64,000 bases of DNA. It comes from Pseudenterobacter timonensis (GTDB lineage Bacteria; Pseudomonadota; Gammaproteobacteria; Enterobacterales; Enterobacteriaceae). The notes under the pieces are model-generated. The model ran no database searches and had not been told where the DNA came from. It was given only the letters and a program-made list of their open reading frames with translations. Numbering within the stretch: position 1 is the stretch's first letter; each line of letters begins with the position of its first letter. The translations under genes and the position numbers were made by a program. This document shows, one piece after another, positions 1 through 9,800 of this stretch. The DNA is taken from the NCBI RefSeq assembly GCF_900021175.1, contig NZ_FCOP01000011.1:310001-374000 (forward strand), in the 5' to 3' direction.

Positions 1-1
1 T

Positions 2-97
2 TATTTTGATGCGAATCGGGAGAAGAGGGTTAGCCCGTTTGATTTTGGGAATAATGGTAATGTATTGAAATATTTTAATTATTCATCGATTTTATGA
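2..97 (+). CDS. possible C-terminal tail of a gene entering from the left edge
   Basis: From base 2 a frame stays open for 31 codons and ends at TGA 95-97, giving a tail rich in Asn, Phe and Tyr that ends NYSSIL. The other two forward frames stop at codon 3 and about codon 22. The composition looks like real protein, but the stretch is short, AT-rich and has no recognisable domain, so this is a suggestion only. The rest of the leader up to hsdR (98-307) is AT-rich and should contain the hsdR promoter; I see no other gene in it. Confidence 0.35.
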   Translation, partial: YFDANREKRVSPFDFGNNGNVLKYFNYSSIL

Positions 98-307
98 TTT
101 AAAAGTGTGTTCGATATGGTCAGCTGACTTGGTTGAAGAGTTTGGGGCTTTTTGTGTTTAGTACAGCACTACAAAATAGACGAACCCTTAAGAATTAGTC
201 AGTTGCTGTGACGTTGCTCATTGCCCGGTAAGATGTGTAAAGCTAAGATAAAGAGTTATGAGCCTTAAATATATGGATAGGCTTGTACAGCGATGGATTA
301 AAACTTA

Positions 308-3300
308 ATGATGACTAAATCCAATTTTGAGTTCCTGAAAGGCGTCAACGATTTCACCTATGCCATCGCCTGTGCGGCGGAAAATAATTACCCGGATGAT
401 CCCAACACCACGCTAGTGAAAATGCGTATGTTTGGCGAAGCGACGGCTAAACACCTTGGCCTGCTACTTGATATCCCCCTCGGTGAGAATCAACACGATC
501 TTCTGCGTGAACTAGGCAAAATTTCCTTTGTTGATGACAACATCCTTTCTGTATTCCATAAATTGCGCCGAATTGGCAACCAGGCCGTCCACGAATACCA
601 TAATGATTTGGATGATGCTCAGATGTGCCTGCGCCTGGGTTTCCGTCTTGCCGTCTGGTATTACCGGCTGGTAACCAAAGATTACGACTTCCCTGTGCCG
701 GTTTTTATGCTGCCTGAGCACGGTGAGAAGCTCTACTACGCCGAAGTCCTCACGCTCAAACAGCAACTGGAACAGCAGACACAGGAAAAAGTACTAAGCC
801 AGGCGGAGCTAGAAGCTCAGCAGCAACGCTTAATTGCACTCAACGGTTACATTGCCGTTCTCGAAGGCAAACAGCAGGAAACCGAAGCACAAACCAAAGC
901 ACGCGTGGCCGCACTGGAAGCGCAACTCGCCGCCAAAAACGCCGAGTTAGCAAAACAAACCGAACAGGAACGCAAGGCATATCATAAAGAGATTACCGAC
1001 CAGGCTATCAAGCGCACACTGAATCTCAGCGAGGAAGAAAGCCGCTTCCTGATTGATGCCCAACTGCGTAAAGCGGGCTGGCAGGCCGATAGTAAAACGT
1101 TACGTTTCTCCAAAGGCGAGCGTCCGGAACCGAGTGTAAATAAAGCCATTGCCGAATGGCCAACTGGCAAAGATGAAACCGGGAAGCAAGGTTTTGCGGA
1201 TTATGTTCTGTTCGTGGGCCTTAAACCTATCGCAGTGGTCGAAGCAAAACGTAAAAATATAGATGTTCCCGGCAAACTCAACGAATCATATCGTTACAGT
1301 AAATACTTCGATAACGCGTTCTTACGCGACACGTTGTTAGAACATTACTCTCCTGATGAAATACATGAAGCGATACCTGCTTACGAAATTAGCTGGCAGG
1401 ACACCAGCGGCACACAGAGTTTTAAAATCCCCTTTTGCTACTCCACCAACGGGCGTGAATACCGCGCGGCAATGAAAACCAAAAGCGGTATTTGGTATCG
1501 CGACGTCCGCCACACCACCAATATGTCGAAAGCGCTGCCGGAATGGCATCGCCCGGAAGAGCTGCTGGATATGCTGGGCAACGACCCGCAAAAACAGAAT
1601 CAGTGGTTTGCCGATAACTCCGGAATGAGCGAACTGGGTCTGCGTTATTACCAGGAGGATGCCGTTCGTGCGGTAGAGAAGGCCATTGTTAACGGCCAAC
1701 AAGAGATCCTGCTGGCGATGGCGACTGGTACTGGTAAAACCCGTACCGCCATCGCCCTGATGTTCCGCCTGATCCAGTCGCAGCGTTTCAAACGCGTCTT
1801 GTTCCTGGTTGATCGTCGCTCGCTCGGCGAGCAGGCGCTGGGATCGTTTGAAGATACACGGATTAACGGCGACACTTTTAACAGCATTTTCGATATCAAA
1901 GGATTAACCGATAAATTCCCGGAAGACAGCACCAAAATTCACGTCGCCACGGTTCAGTCGCTGGTTAAACGCACACTGCAATCAGATGAACCGATGCCGG
2001 TCGGCCGCTACGACTGTATTGTCGTCGATGAAGCACATCGCGGCTACATTCTCGATAAAGAGCAGACCGAAGGCGAGCTGCAGTTCCGAAGCCAGCTGGA
2101 TTATGTTTCCGCCTACCGCCGCATTCTCGATCATTTCGATGCGGTAAAAATTGCGCTGACCGCCACGCCAGCGCTGCACACGGTCGATATTTTCGGCGAG
2201 CCGGTTTACCGCTACACCTACCGAACGGCGGTGATCGACGGCTACTTGATCGACCAGGATCCCCCCATTCAGATTGTCACACGTAACGCGCAGGATGGGG
2301 TCTATCTTTCCGAGGGCGAACAGGTGGAGCGCCTGAACCCGCAAGGTGAGCTGATCAACGACACGCTGGCTGACGATCAGGATTTTGAGGTTGCCGATTT
2401 TAACCGCGGCTTGGTGATCCCGGCGTTTAACCGTGCGGTATGCGGTGAGCTCACCAAATACCTGGATCCCACCGGCCAGCAAAAAACGCTGGTGTTCTGT
2501 GTCACCAACGCCCATGCCGACATGGTGGTTGACGAGCTGCGCACCGCGTTTAAGAAAAAGTATCCGCAGCTGGAGCACGACGCGATTATCAAGATCACCG
2601 GTGATGCCGATAAAGACGCGAAGAAAGTGCAAAGCATGATCGTCCGCTTCAACAAAGAGCGGCTACCCAATATCGTGGTCACTGTTGACCTGCTGACCAC
2701 CGGCGTGGATATTCCGTCTATCTGCAATATTGTGTTCCTGCGCAAAGTCAAAAGCCGCATTCTCTACGAGCAGATGAAGGGCCGCGCCACGCGTCTGTGT
2801 CCGTCGGTAGGGAAAACCAGCTTTAAGATTTTCGACTGCGTCGATATCTACAGCTCGCTGGAAAGCGTCGATACCATGCGCCCGGTGGTTGTGCGTCCGC
2901 AGGTGGAACTGCAAACGCTGGTCAATGAAATTACCGACTCAGAAACCTACAAAACCATTGAAGCGGATGGCCGCATTTTTGCCGAGCACAGCCATGAACA
3001 GTTGGTCGCTAAGCTGCAGAGAATCATCGGCCTCGCCATTTATAACCGCGATCGCAGCGAAGCTGTGGATAAGCAGGTTCGCCGTCTGGACGAGCTGTGC
3101 CTGGATGCCGCGGGCGTCAACTTTGGCGGTCTGGTCTCACGACTGCGGGAAAAAGGACCGCACTGGAGCTCCGAGATTTTCAATAAGCTTCCCGGTTTTA
3201 TCGCGCGCCTCGAAAGGCTGAAAACCGATATCAACGCCCTGCGCGACGCCCCCATCTTCCTTGATATTGACGATGAGGTGGTGAGCGTCAAATCGCTGTA

Positions 3301-3820
3301 TGGCGACTACGACACGCCGCAGGATTTTCTCGAAGCGTTTGATGAGCTGGTGCAGCACGCCCCGAACGCCCAGCCCGCGCTGCAGGCGGTGATCAATCGC
3401 CCGCGGGATCTTACCCGTAAAGGGCTGGTAGAATTGCAGGAGTGGTTTGACCGCCAGCATTTTGAAGAGTCATCCCTGCGCAGCGCATGGAAAGAGACGC
3501 GCAACGAAGATATTGCCGCCCGCCTGATTGGCCATATCCGCCGTGCGGCGGTGGGCAATGCGCTCAAACCGTTCGACGAACGTGTCGATCACGCGCTGGC
3601 GCGCATCAAAGGTGAGAACGACTGGAGCCCTGAGCAGCTAAGCTGGCTCGACCGTTTAGCGCAGGCGCTCAAAGAGAAAGTGGTGCTCGACGACGACGTC
3701 TTCAAAACCGGCAATTTCCACCGTCGCGGCGGTAAGCCAATGTTACAGCGCACCTTTGACGACAACCTCGATAGCGTGTTGGATAAGTTCAGCGATTACA
3801 TCTGGGATGAGCTCGCCTGA
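308..3820 (+). CDS. hsdR: Type I restriction enzyme R subunit HsdR (EcoKI family, type IA)
   Basis: This is the motor and nuclease subunit of a type I restriction-modification complex. It translocates unmodified DNA with ATP and cuts at distant sites, together with HsdM2S. The protein has 1170 residues, which matches EcoKI HsdR. Visible motifs are the PD-(D/E)xK nuclease centre (Asp298, Glu312-Ala-Lys314), Walker A ATGTGKT at 472-478 and DEAH at 574-577. Helicase motifs with TGVDIPS and KGRATR follow near 800-840, and an alpha-helical Glu/Gln-rich segment lies near 155-225. The start is the first of two adjacent ATGs, as in EcoKI. hsdM follows 70 bp downstream. The frame is intact and all key residues are present. 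Confidence 0.97.
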   Translation: MMTKSNFEFLKGVNDFTYAIACAAENNYPDDPNTTLVKMRMFGEATAKHLGLLLDIPLGENQHDLLRELGKISFVDDNILSVFHKLRRIGNQAVHEYHNDLDDAQMCLRLGFRLAVWYYRLVTKDYDFPVPVFMLPEHGEKLYYAEVLTLKQQLEQQTQEKVLSQAELEAQQQRLIALNGYIAVLEGKQQETEAQTKARVAALEAQLAAKNAELAKQTEQERKAYHKEITDQAIKRTLNLSEEESRFLIDAQLRKAGWQADSKTLRFSKGERPEPSVNKAIAEWPTGKDETGKQGFADYVLFVGLKPIAVVEAKRKNIDVPGKLNESYRYSKYFDNAFLRDTLLEHYSPDEIHEAIPAYEISWQDTSGTQSFKIPFCYSTNGREYRAAMKTKSGIWYRDVRHTTNMSKALPEWHRPEELLDMLGNDPQKQNQWFADNSGMSELGLRYYQEDAVRAVEKAIVNGQQEILLAMATGTGKTRTAIALMFRLIQSQRFKRVLFLVDRRSLGEQALGSFEDTRINGDTFNSIFDIKGLTDKFPEDSTKIHVATVQSLVKRTLQSDEPMPVGRYDCIVVDEAHRGYILDKEQTEGELQFRSQLDYVSAYRRILDHFDAVKIALTATPALHTVDIFGEPVYRYTYRTAVIDGYLIDQDPPIQIVTRNAQDGVYLSEGEQVERLNPQGELINDTLADDQDFEVADFNRGLVIPAFNRAVCGELTKYLDPTGQQKTLVFCVTNAHADMVVDELRTAFKKKYPQLEHDAIIKITGDADKDAKKVQSMIVRFNKERLPNIVVTVDLLTTGVDIPSICNIVFLRKVKSRILYEQMKGRATRLCPSVGKTSFKIFDCVDIYSSLESVDTMRPVVVRPQVELQTLVNEITDSETYKTIEADGRIFAEHSHEQLVAKLQRIIGLAIYNRDRSEAVDKQVRRLDELCLDAAGVNFGGLVSRLREKGPHWSSEIFNKLPGFIARLERLKTDINALRDAPIFLDIDDEVVSVKSLYGDYDTPQDFLEAFDELVQHAPNAQPALQAVINRPRDLTRKGLVELQEWFDRQHFEESSLRSAWKETRNEDIAARLIGHIRRAAVGNALKPFDERVDHALARIKGENDWSPEQLSWLDRLAQALKEKVVLDDDVFKTGNFHRRGGKPMLQRTFDDNLDSVLDKFSDYIWDELA

Positions 3821-3851
3821 CGCGTTATCATCCCCGGCAATTTCTTCTTCT

Positions 3852-3877
3852 GCGGCCCCAATAAGGGCCGCTGTTTT
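3852..3877 (+). terminator. stem-loop between hsdR and hsdM
   Basis: A perfect 7-bp GC stem (GCGGCCC 3852-3858, GGGCCGC 3865-3871) with loop CAATAA is followed by TGTTTT. It ends only about 13 bp before the hsdM start codon. It looks like a weak intrinsic terminator that would insulate hsdMS from hsdR read-through. It could also be a structure in the hsdM leader. Confidence 0.55.
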
Positions 3878-3890
3878 ACATGGGATCTTC

Positions 3891-5477
3891 ATGAACAATA
3901 ACGATCTGGTCGCCAAGCTGTGGAAACTGTGCGACAACCTGCGCGACGGCGGCGTCTCCTATCAAAACTACGTCAATGAACTCGCCTCGCTGCTATTTTT
4001 GAAAATGTGTAAAGAGACCGGCCAGGAAGCGGACTACCTGCCAGAAGGCTACCGCTGGGATGACCTGAAATCGCGCATTGGCCAGGAGCAGTTGCAGTTC
4101 TACCGTAACCTGCTGGTGCATCTGGGCGCAGACGAGAAAAAACTGGTGCAGGCGGTGTTCCAGAACGTCAACACCACCATTACCCAACCGAAGCAACTGA
4201 CCGAGCTGGTGAGCAATATGGACTCACTGGACTGGTATAACGGTAGCCACGGTAAGTCTCGCGATGACTTCGGCGATATGTACGAAGGGCTGCTGCAGAA
4301 GAACGCTAACGAAACAAAATCCGGCGCGGGTCAGTACTTCACCCCACGTCCGCTGATCAAAACTATTATCCATCTGCTGAAGCCGCAGCCGCGTGAAGTT
4401 GTGCAGGATCCGGCCGCCGGGACCGCGGGCTTCCTGATTGAAGCCGACCGTTACGTGAAGTCACAGACTAACGATCTGGATGACCTTGATGGTGACACCC
4501 AGGATTTTCAGATCCACCGCGCGTTTATCGGCCTTGAACTAGTGCCCGGCACCCGTCGTCTGGCGCTGATGAACTGTCTGCTGCATGATATTGAAGGTAA
4601 CCTTGATCACGGTGGCGCCATCCGTCTGGGCAACACGCTGGGCAGCGACGGCGAGAATTTACCGCAGGCCGATATCGTCGCCACCAACCCGCCTTTTGGC
4701 AGCGCCGCGGGCACCAACATTACCCGCACCTTCGTGCACCCGACCAGCAACAAACAGCTGTGCTTTATGCAGCACATTATCGAAACCCTGCGCCCCGGCG
4801 GTCGTGCAGCGGTGGTGGTGCCGGATAACGTGCTGTTTGAAGGCGGTAAGGGCACCGATATTCGTCGCAACCTGATGGACAAATGCCATCTGCACACCAT
4901 CCTGCGTCTGCCGACCGGCATCTTTTACGCCCAGGGCGTTAAAACCAACGTACTGTTCTTTACCAAAGGCACGGTCGCCAATCCGCATCAGGATAAAAAT
5001 TGCACCGATGACGTGTGGGTGTATGACCTGCGAACCAATATGCCGAGCTTCGGCAAGCGCACGCCGTTTACCGAACAGCACCTGCAGCCGTTTGAAACCG
5101 TCTACGGTGAAGATCCGCATGGCTTAAGTACGCGCACCGAGGGCGAGTGGAGCTTTAACGCTGAAGAGAGCGAAGTCGCCGACAGCGAAGAGAACAAAGA
5201 CACCGACCAGCACCAGGCGACCAGCCGCTGGCGCAAGTTCAGCCGCGAGTGGATCCGCACCGCCAAATCCGATTCGCTGGATATCTCCTGGCTGAAGGAT
5301 AAAGACAGCATCGACGCCGACAGTCTGCCGGAGCCGGACGTGTTAGCCGCAGAGGCGATGGGTGAGCTAGTAGAGGCGCTGAGCGAACTGGATGCGCTGA
5401 TGCGCGAGCTGGGTGCGGGCGATGAAGCGGATGCGCAGCGTCAGTTGCTGAATGAAGCGTTTGGTGAGGTGAAATAA
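3891..5477 (+). CDS. hsdM: Type I DNA N6-adenine methyltransferase subunit HsdM
   Basis: This is the modification subunit. With HsdS it methylates adenines in the split target site, and it is also needed for restriction. The protein has 528 residues from the ATG at 3891, the start that matches the EcoKI protein (MNNNDLVAKLW...). The frame is open further upstream, but that extension covers the intergenic hairpin and is not credible. The S-adenosylmethionine motif DPAAGTAG begins at Asp173, and the N6-adenine catalytic motif NPPF is at 266-269. An HsdM_N helical domain occupies roughly residues 1-140. Its stop overlaps the hsdS start in TAATG, so the two are probably translationally coupled. 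Confidence 0.97.
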   Translation: MNNNDLVAKLWKLCDNLRDGGVSYQNYVNELASLLFLKMCKETGQEADYLPEGYRWDDLKSRIGQEQLQFYRNLLVHLGADEKKLVQAVFQNVNTTITQPKQLTELVSNMDSLDWYNGSHGKSRDDFGDMYEGLLQKNANETKSGAGQYFTPRPLIKTIIHLLKPQPREVVQDPAAGTAGFLIEADRYVKSQTNDLDDLDGDTQDFQIHRAFIGLELVPGTRRLALMNCLLHDIEGNLDHGGAIRLGNTLGSDGENLPQADIVATNPPFGSAAGTNITRTFVHPTSNKQLCFMQHIIETLRPGGRAAVVVPDNVLFEGGKGTDIRRNLMDKCHLHTILRLPTGIFYAQGVKTNVLFFTKGTVANPHQDKNCTDDVWVYDLRTNMPSFGKRTPFTEQHLQPFETVYGEDPHGLSTRTEGEWSFNAEESEVADSEENKDTDQHQATSRWRKFSREWIRTAKSDSLDISWLKDKDSIDADSLPEPDVLAAEAMGELVEALSELDALMRELGAGDEADAQRQLLNEAFGEVK

Positions 5478-6796
5478 TGTTATTACAAAATACGCGCATT
5501 TGGCCAAAAATAAAGCTTCTTGATATTTCAGATGTTAAAACAGGTAAGGTTGATGCAAACCATGCTTCTGCTTTTGGTAAATATAAATTTTTTACATGTG
5601 CGTTAGAACCTCTTGCTGCTGATACATTTACTTTTGAAGGTGAATTAATCATTCTTCCTGGTAATGGAGCTAATGTAGGCCAAGTATTTTATTATAATGG
5701 TAAAGCTGAAGCCTATCAGAGAACTTATGTTTTATATAATTTTCTATGTTCTCCAAAGTTTATTTATTATCATTTAAGATGGCGGTGGAAGACAGTAAAT
5801 CAAAAAAAACAATATGGCTCTGCGACTAATTATATAAAAATGGGTAATTTCACGGATTATGATATAAAACTTCCGTCATTACATGAACAAAAAATCATCG
5901 CCGAAAAACTCGATACGCTACTGGCGCAGGTAGACAGCACCAAAGCACGTCTTGAGCAAATCCCACAAATCCTGAAACGTTTTCGTCAGGCGGTCCTGGC
6001 TGCGGCAGTGAGTGGAAAACTGACAACCGCCTCTAGAAATAGCCATAGCCTTATTGGCTGGCATACTATAAACCTCGGGGCCTTAATTGTCGATTCCAGT
6101 AATGGGCTGTCTAAAAGACAAGGATTAAATGGTAATGAAATTACTATTTTGAGATTGGCCGATTTTAAAGACGCTCAGCGTATAATTGGCAATGAAAGAA
6201 AAATAAAATTAGACTCTAAAGAAGAAAGTAAGTATTCATTAGCAGATGGTGATATCTTAGTTATAAGAGTGAATGGAAGCGCGGATTTGGCTGGTCGATT
6301 TATTGAATATAAATCAAACGGTGATATTGAAGGGTTTTGCGATCATTTTATACGTTTACGCTTAGATTCAAATAAAATTATGTCTAGATTTTTAACTTAC
6401 ATTGCAAATGAAGGCGAGGGTAGATTTTATCTACGTAATAGTTTGTCAACAAGTGCAGGACAAAATACAATTAACCAAACATCAATCAAAGGACTTAGTT
6501 TTTTACTCCCACCATTAAAAGAACAACACGAAATCGTCCGCCGCGTCGAACAACTCTTCGCCTACGCCGATACCATTGAAAAACAGGTTAACAGCGCCTT
6601 AGCCCGCGTCAACAACCTCACCCAGTCAATCCTGGCGAAAGCCTTCCGCGGTGAGCTTACCGCCCAGTGGCGTGCTGAAAACCCAGAGCTTATCAGTGGT
6701 GAAAACAGCGCCGCCGCCCTGCTGGAAAAAATTAAGGCCGAACGCGCCGCCAGCGCCGCCAGCGGCGGTAAAAAAACCGCGCGTAAAAAAGCGTAA
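5477..6796 (+). CDS. hsdS: Type I specificity subunit HsdS with two target-recognition domains
   Basis: This subunit sets the DNA sequence recognised by the complex. The 439-residue protein has target-recognition domain 1 at about 1-140 and a conserved helical spacer at about 142-190 (EQKIIAEKLDTLLAQVD...). Target-recognition domain 2 spans about 195-340, and a second conserved region at about 345-410 contains EQHEIVRRVEQLFAYAD. A Lys/Ala-rich tail follows. The spacer regions are EcoKI-like and GC-rich, while both recognition domains are clearly AT-rich. That is the usual signature of domain exchange, so the target sequence cannot be inferred. The start ATG shares one base with the hsdM stop. 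Confidence 0.95.
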   Translation: MLLQNTRIWPKIKLLDISDVKTGKVDANHASAFGKYKFFTCALEPLAADTFTFEGELIILPGNGANVGQVFYYNGKAEAYQRTYVLYNFLCSPKFIYYHLRWRWKTVNQKKQYGSATNYIKMGNFTDYDIKLPSLHEQKIIAEKLDTLLAQVDSTKARLEQIPQILKRFRQAVLAAAVSGKLTTASRNSHSLIGWHTINLGALIVDSSNGLSKRQGLNGNEITILRLADFKDAQRIIGNERKIKLDSKEESKYSLADGDILVIRVNGSADLAGRFIEYKSNGDIEGFCDHFIRLRLDSNKIMSRFLTYIANEGEGRFYLRNSLSTSAGQNTINQTSIKGLSFLLPPLKEQHEIVRRVEQLFAYADTIEKQVNSALARVNNLTQSILAKAFRGELTAQWRAENPELISGENSAAALLEKIKAERAASAASGGKKTARKKA

Positions 6797-6830
6797 TGAT
6801 GGTTATCGGCTATCGCTGACTCGAGTCGTT

Positions 6831-6863
6831 TTAGCACTCCCAATTCCTTATTGGGAGTGCTAA
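6831..6863. terminator. 14-bp perfect hairpin between convergent hsdS and druE
   Basis: Arms TTAGCACTCCCAAT (6831-6844) and its exact complement (6850-6863) enclose a 5-base loop. It lies between the hsdS stop (6796) and the druE stop (6868). Neither strand has a clear T-tract after the stem, so it may act as a transcript-end stabiliser or a weak bidirectional terminator. Confidence 0.6.
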
Positions 6864-6867
6864 TCCA

Positions 6868-9800
6868 TTAAGACGTCATCACCTCTACCAGCACATCCGT
6901 TGCCCAGCTCTCCTCGCTATTAAGGACTTTGCCCTCCTGGCAGGCTTGCGCCATTTTTACTAGCTGATAAGTCACATCATCAGTAAAGTCAAAGTTACGC
7001 CAAACGTTAGGGAAGTCGATACGCCAGTATCCCATTCCCTGGTCGAATCGAATCTTCAACGTCTGACCATCCTCAAAGGCCACCGTCAGCTTACGATGAT
7101 GTGGAATATCTCGCGGTGAATCGAACACCGTCAGTTCTATTGCTCTACCCATGGCTGCCGCAAACCACTGGTCGGCGAAATCCTGAAAATCCGCGTCGCT
7201 CATCCAGTCATGAAATGGCCGGTTGCCGGGGCGATCTTTGGGCTTAAACAGCGTATCAAGCCTCAGCTCCACGTTATCGGTCAGCTTTGTTTTTAGCGGT
7301 TTCAGGATCTCCCCCAGCAGTGCCAGCGCAACCGGGTTTTGCAGATAGCGATCGGTATAGTGAACGCTGGTGATTCGCTGGTTTTTCATCAGCGATTGTG
7401 CTTCTTCATGGCTGTTAAACAGCGTGTCCCAGAAGAGTTGTCCGAACTGCGAAAGTGGACCATTTAACTGTTTATGAATCTCTATGTCTTTTACACGCTC
7501 AACAGAGTTCGCCGCTTTCCCCGGTAGAACAAACTCGTTCAGTTTTACCGTTTTATAGCCGAGGCTGCGAACGACCAGTTTGTCATTCAGGTGCCAGCCT
7601 GGCCCCGGGATAGTTGCCTGCTGGCTGCGTGAAGCCAGCGTCATTATGCGATCGGCAAAGGCGATTTGCGCCACAATCGGCAATTCCAGAGCCTGTTCGC
7701 TATGACACAAACGCACACCCAAAGCAGTAAACTGCGAAAGCTCATGCAACAGCTCCGGATCATCGACGCCAGCAGGAATGACAAGGTCGACCGCAACATT
7801 GTCTTTAACCCGGTAGTTCTGAATAGCCGCCCGGAATTGACGGGCATAAAGATCCCATTCATTGAGTGGCCCATTCATCCACAGTGTGAGTTTTTCAGCT
7901 CCCTCGTTAATCGCCCGACGAAGGGTATCGCTAATCGGTCCCGGGCAATATCGGGCATCTGGTAGCGAGAATGTCTCTTCATCTGGTAAACCAATGTAGA
8001 AACTGAAGTCATCCCCAAGCCAGGTCAGCGCCGCTTTACGATCCAGCAGGTCATGATCGTGGCGGGTTTGAGAATCGAGCAAACATTCACTGCATGCGGT
8101 ATCACAATGGTTGCAGCCCAGCTGATTCACCATCCCCAGCAGAATGGTCTCAATGTGTAATGGCGCACTGGACGCAAAACCTGCGCCACCGCTAATCACA
8201 TCGTAGAGTTGAACGGCTAACACCGATTGTCCATCTTCCAGTCTGACTGGACGCACGGCGTAGCCCAGTTCTGCAGCAGAAATACCCAATACACCTGCCA
8301 GCGTCTGACGCAGGGCAACTGCCAGAGTCATGGCGACAAGCCGACCCTCTTCTGTATTATCCGGGAGGTATTCACCGTTTTGTGGCTTGCGCAGAACCAT
8401 TTCAAATACATCCGTTCGCGCTAATGCACCCAGCGTGACGTTTTTCATCAGTGCCGTCGAACCGGGGCAAATCAGCCGCTGATTTTGGCTATCGCGGTCC
8501 GCTTTTCCCGGACGCGGTGGGTAGTGAGCTTCCATACTTCTCGGTGCATCATTTTCATTCAGCATCGACTCCGCACGCCCACAGCTCAGGCATAACGCGT
8601 AACCATGACCACCTTCTCCGAGACTTTGCTGGAAAACATGACCATCAGCACCAGACGTCATATACCCCATTGTCGGGTTAGGCAGCGGTACGGGTTCCGC
8701 TTTAACAAACACCCAGGCAGGGACAACCGGGATAAATTTCATGGCTTCAATGTTGTTTGTCACCGGCGCATGCGCATCGGTTACAAACCCGGCAGGCTGC
8801 AGCACCTGGCGGCGATTATCCATGATGATTTTTTCACCACAGGTGCTGTTGGTACAGCATAATACCCCGGAACTGCTCATTCCCTCTTCATAGCCGATGG
8901 TCCCGCATTTGTGGCAGCGCCAGGCACAATCCAGACGCTGCGCTTCATTGGTATCGGCATTAATATTGTGCCAGTGCAGTGAGACGCCAGCAGAGCGGAA
9001 GACTCTACCATCAAGAATTATCTCTGCACCTGGTGCATATTCACGGATGGCAACGCCCAGGTTACGCGAGGGAAGTCCTTTATAACGTGACACGTTATCT
9101 TCGCGATCTTTTTTATCCCGGCTTTTCTGTGATTTTTCACGGATATAGTCTTCCATAGTGAAGTTATCAAACGTCACCACATCCGTTGGAAAGCCGTATC
9201 CGGGAAGGAAGGTTCTGGCCGCCAGATCGCGCAGTAAATATTCGCCACAATGTCGTTTTTTTTCCAGTTCTATGCGCTTGCGATAAGGCGTTTGCGGCTG
9301 CGATTCGCGTTCCTGTGCAACAAGATCGCGATAGACGGAAAGCCATCTCTGTTGCAGAAAAGTAATCGCATCAACTGTTTTCTCTCGCAATTTGTGGGAG
9401 CTGGCGCCATGCAGCGCCGTGCCTTTTACCAGCCTTTCCAGCGCTGCGTCAATATCAAGTACGGGGCGTTCAAGCCAGACTTTAAAGCGTTCACACTTTG
9501 ATTGCCCGTCGTCTTCACCGAAAAACCAGAGGCTATCAAGACTGGTTTTTTCTTTATCCGTTTCGCCAATAACGTGACATAAAAAGTCGGACAGTAATAA
9601 CGCATTGACGTGGCGTTGCACCAGCCGGGCGGAATTCATTGCCACCATCGGGGCTGGGATCATCGTTTCAAACGGCCAGAGCGGGTTGGCAAATACCTGT
9701 TGATCGTGCGGGTTACCTTTACACAATGTGTAAGATATCGCGCGCGATTCCTTGCTACGTCCGGCTCGTCCGGCTCGCTGTAAATAATTTGCCGGATGCG

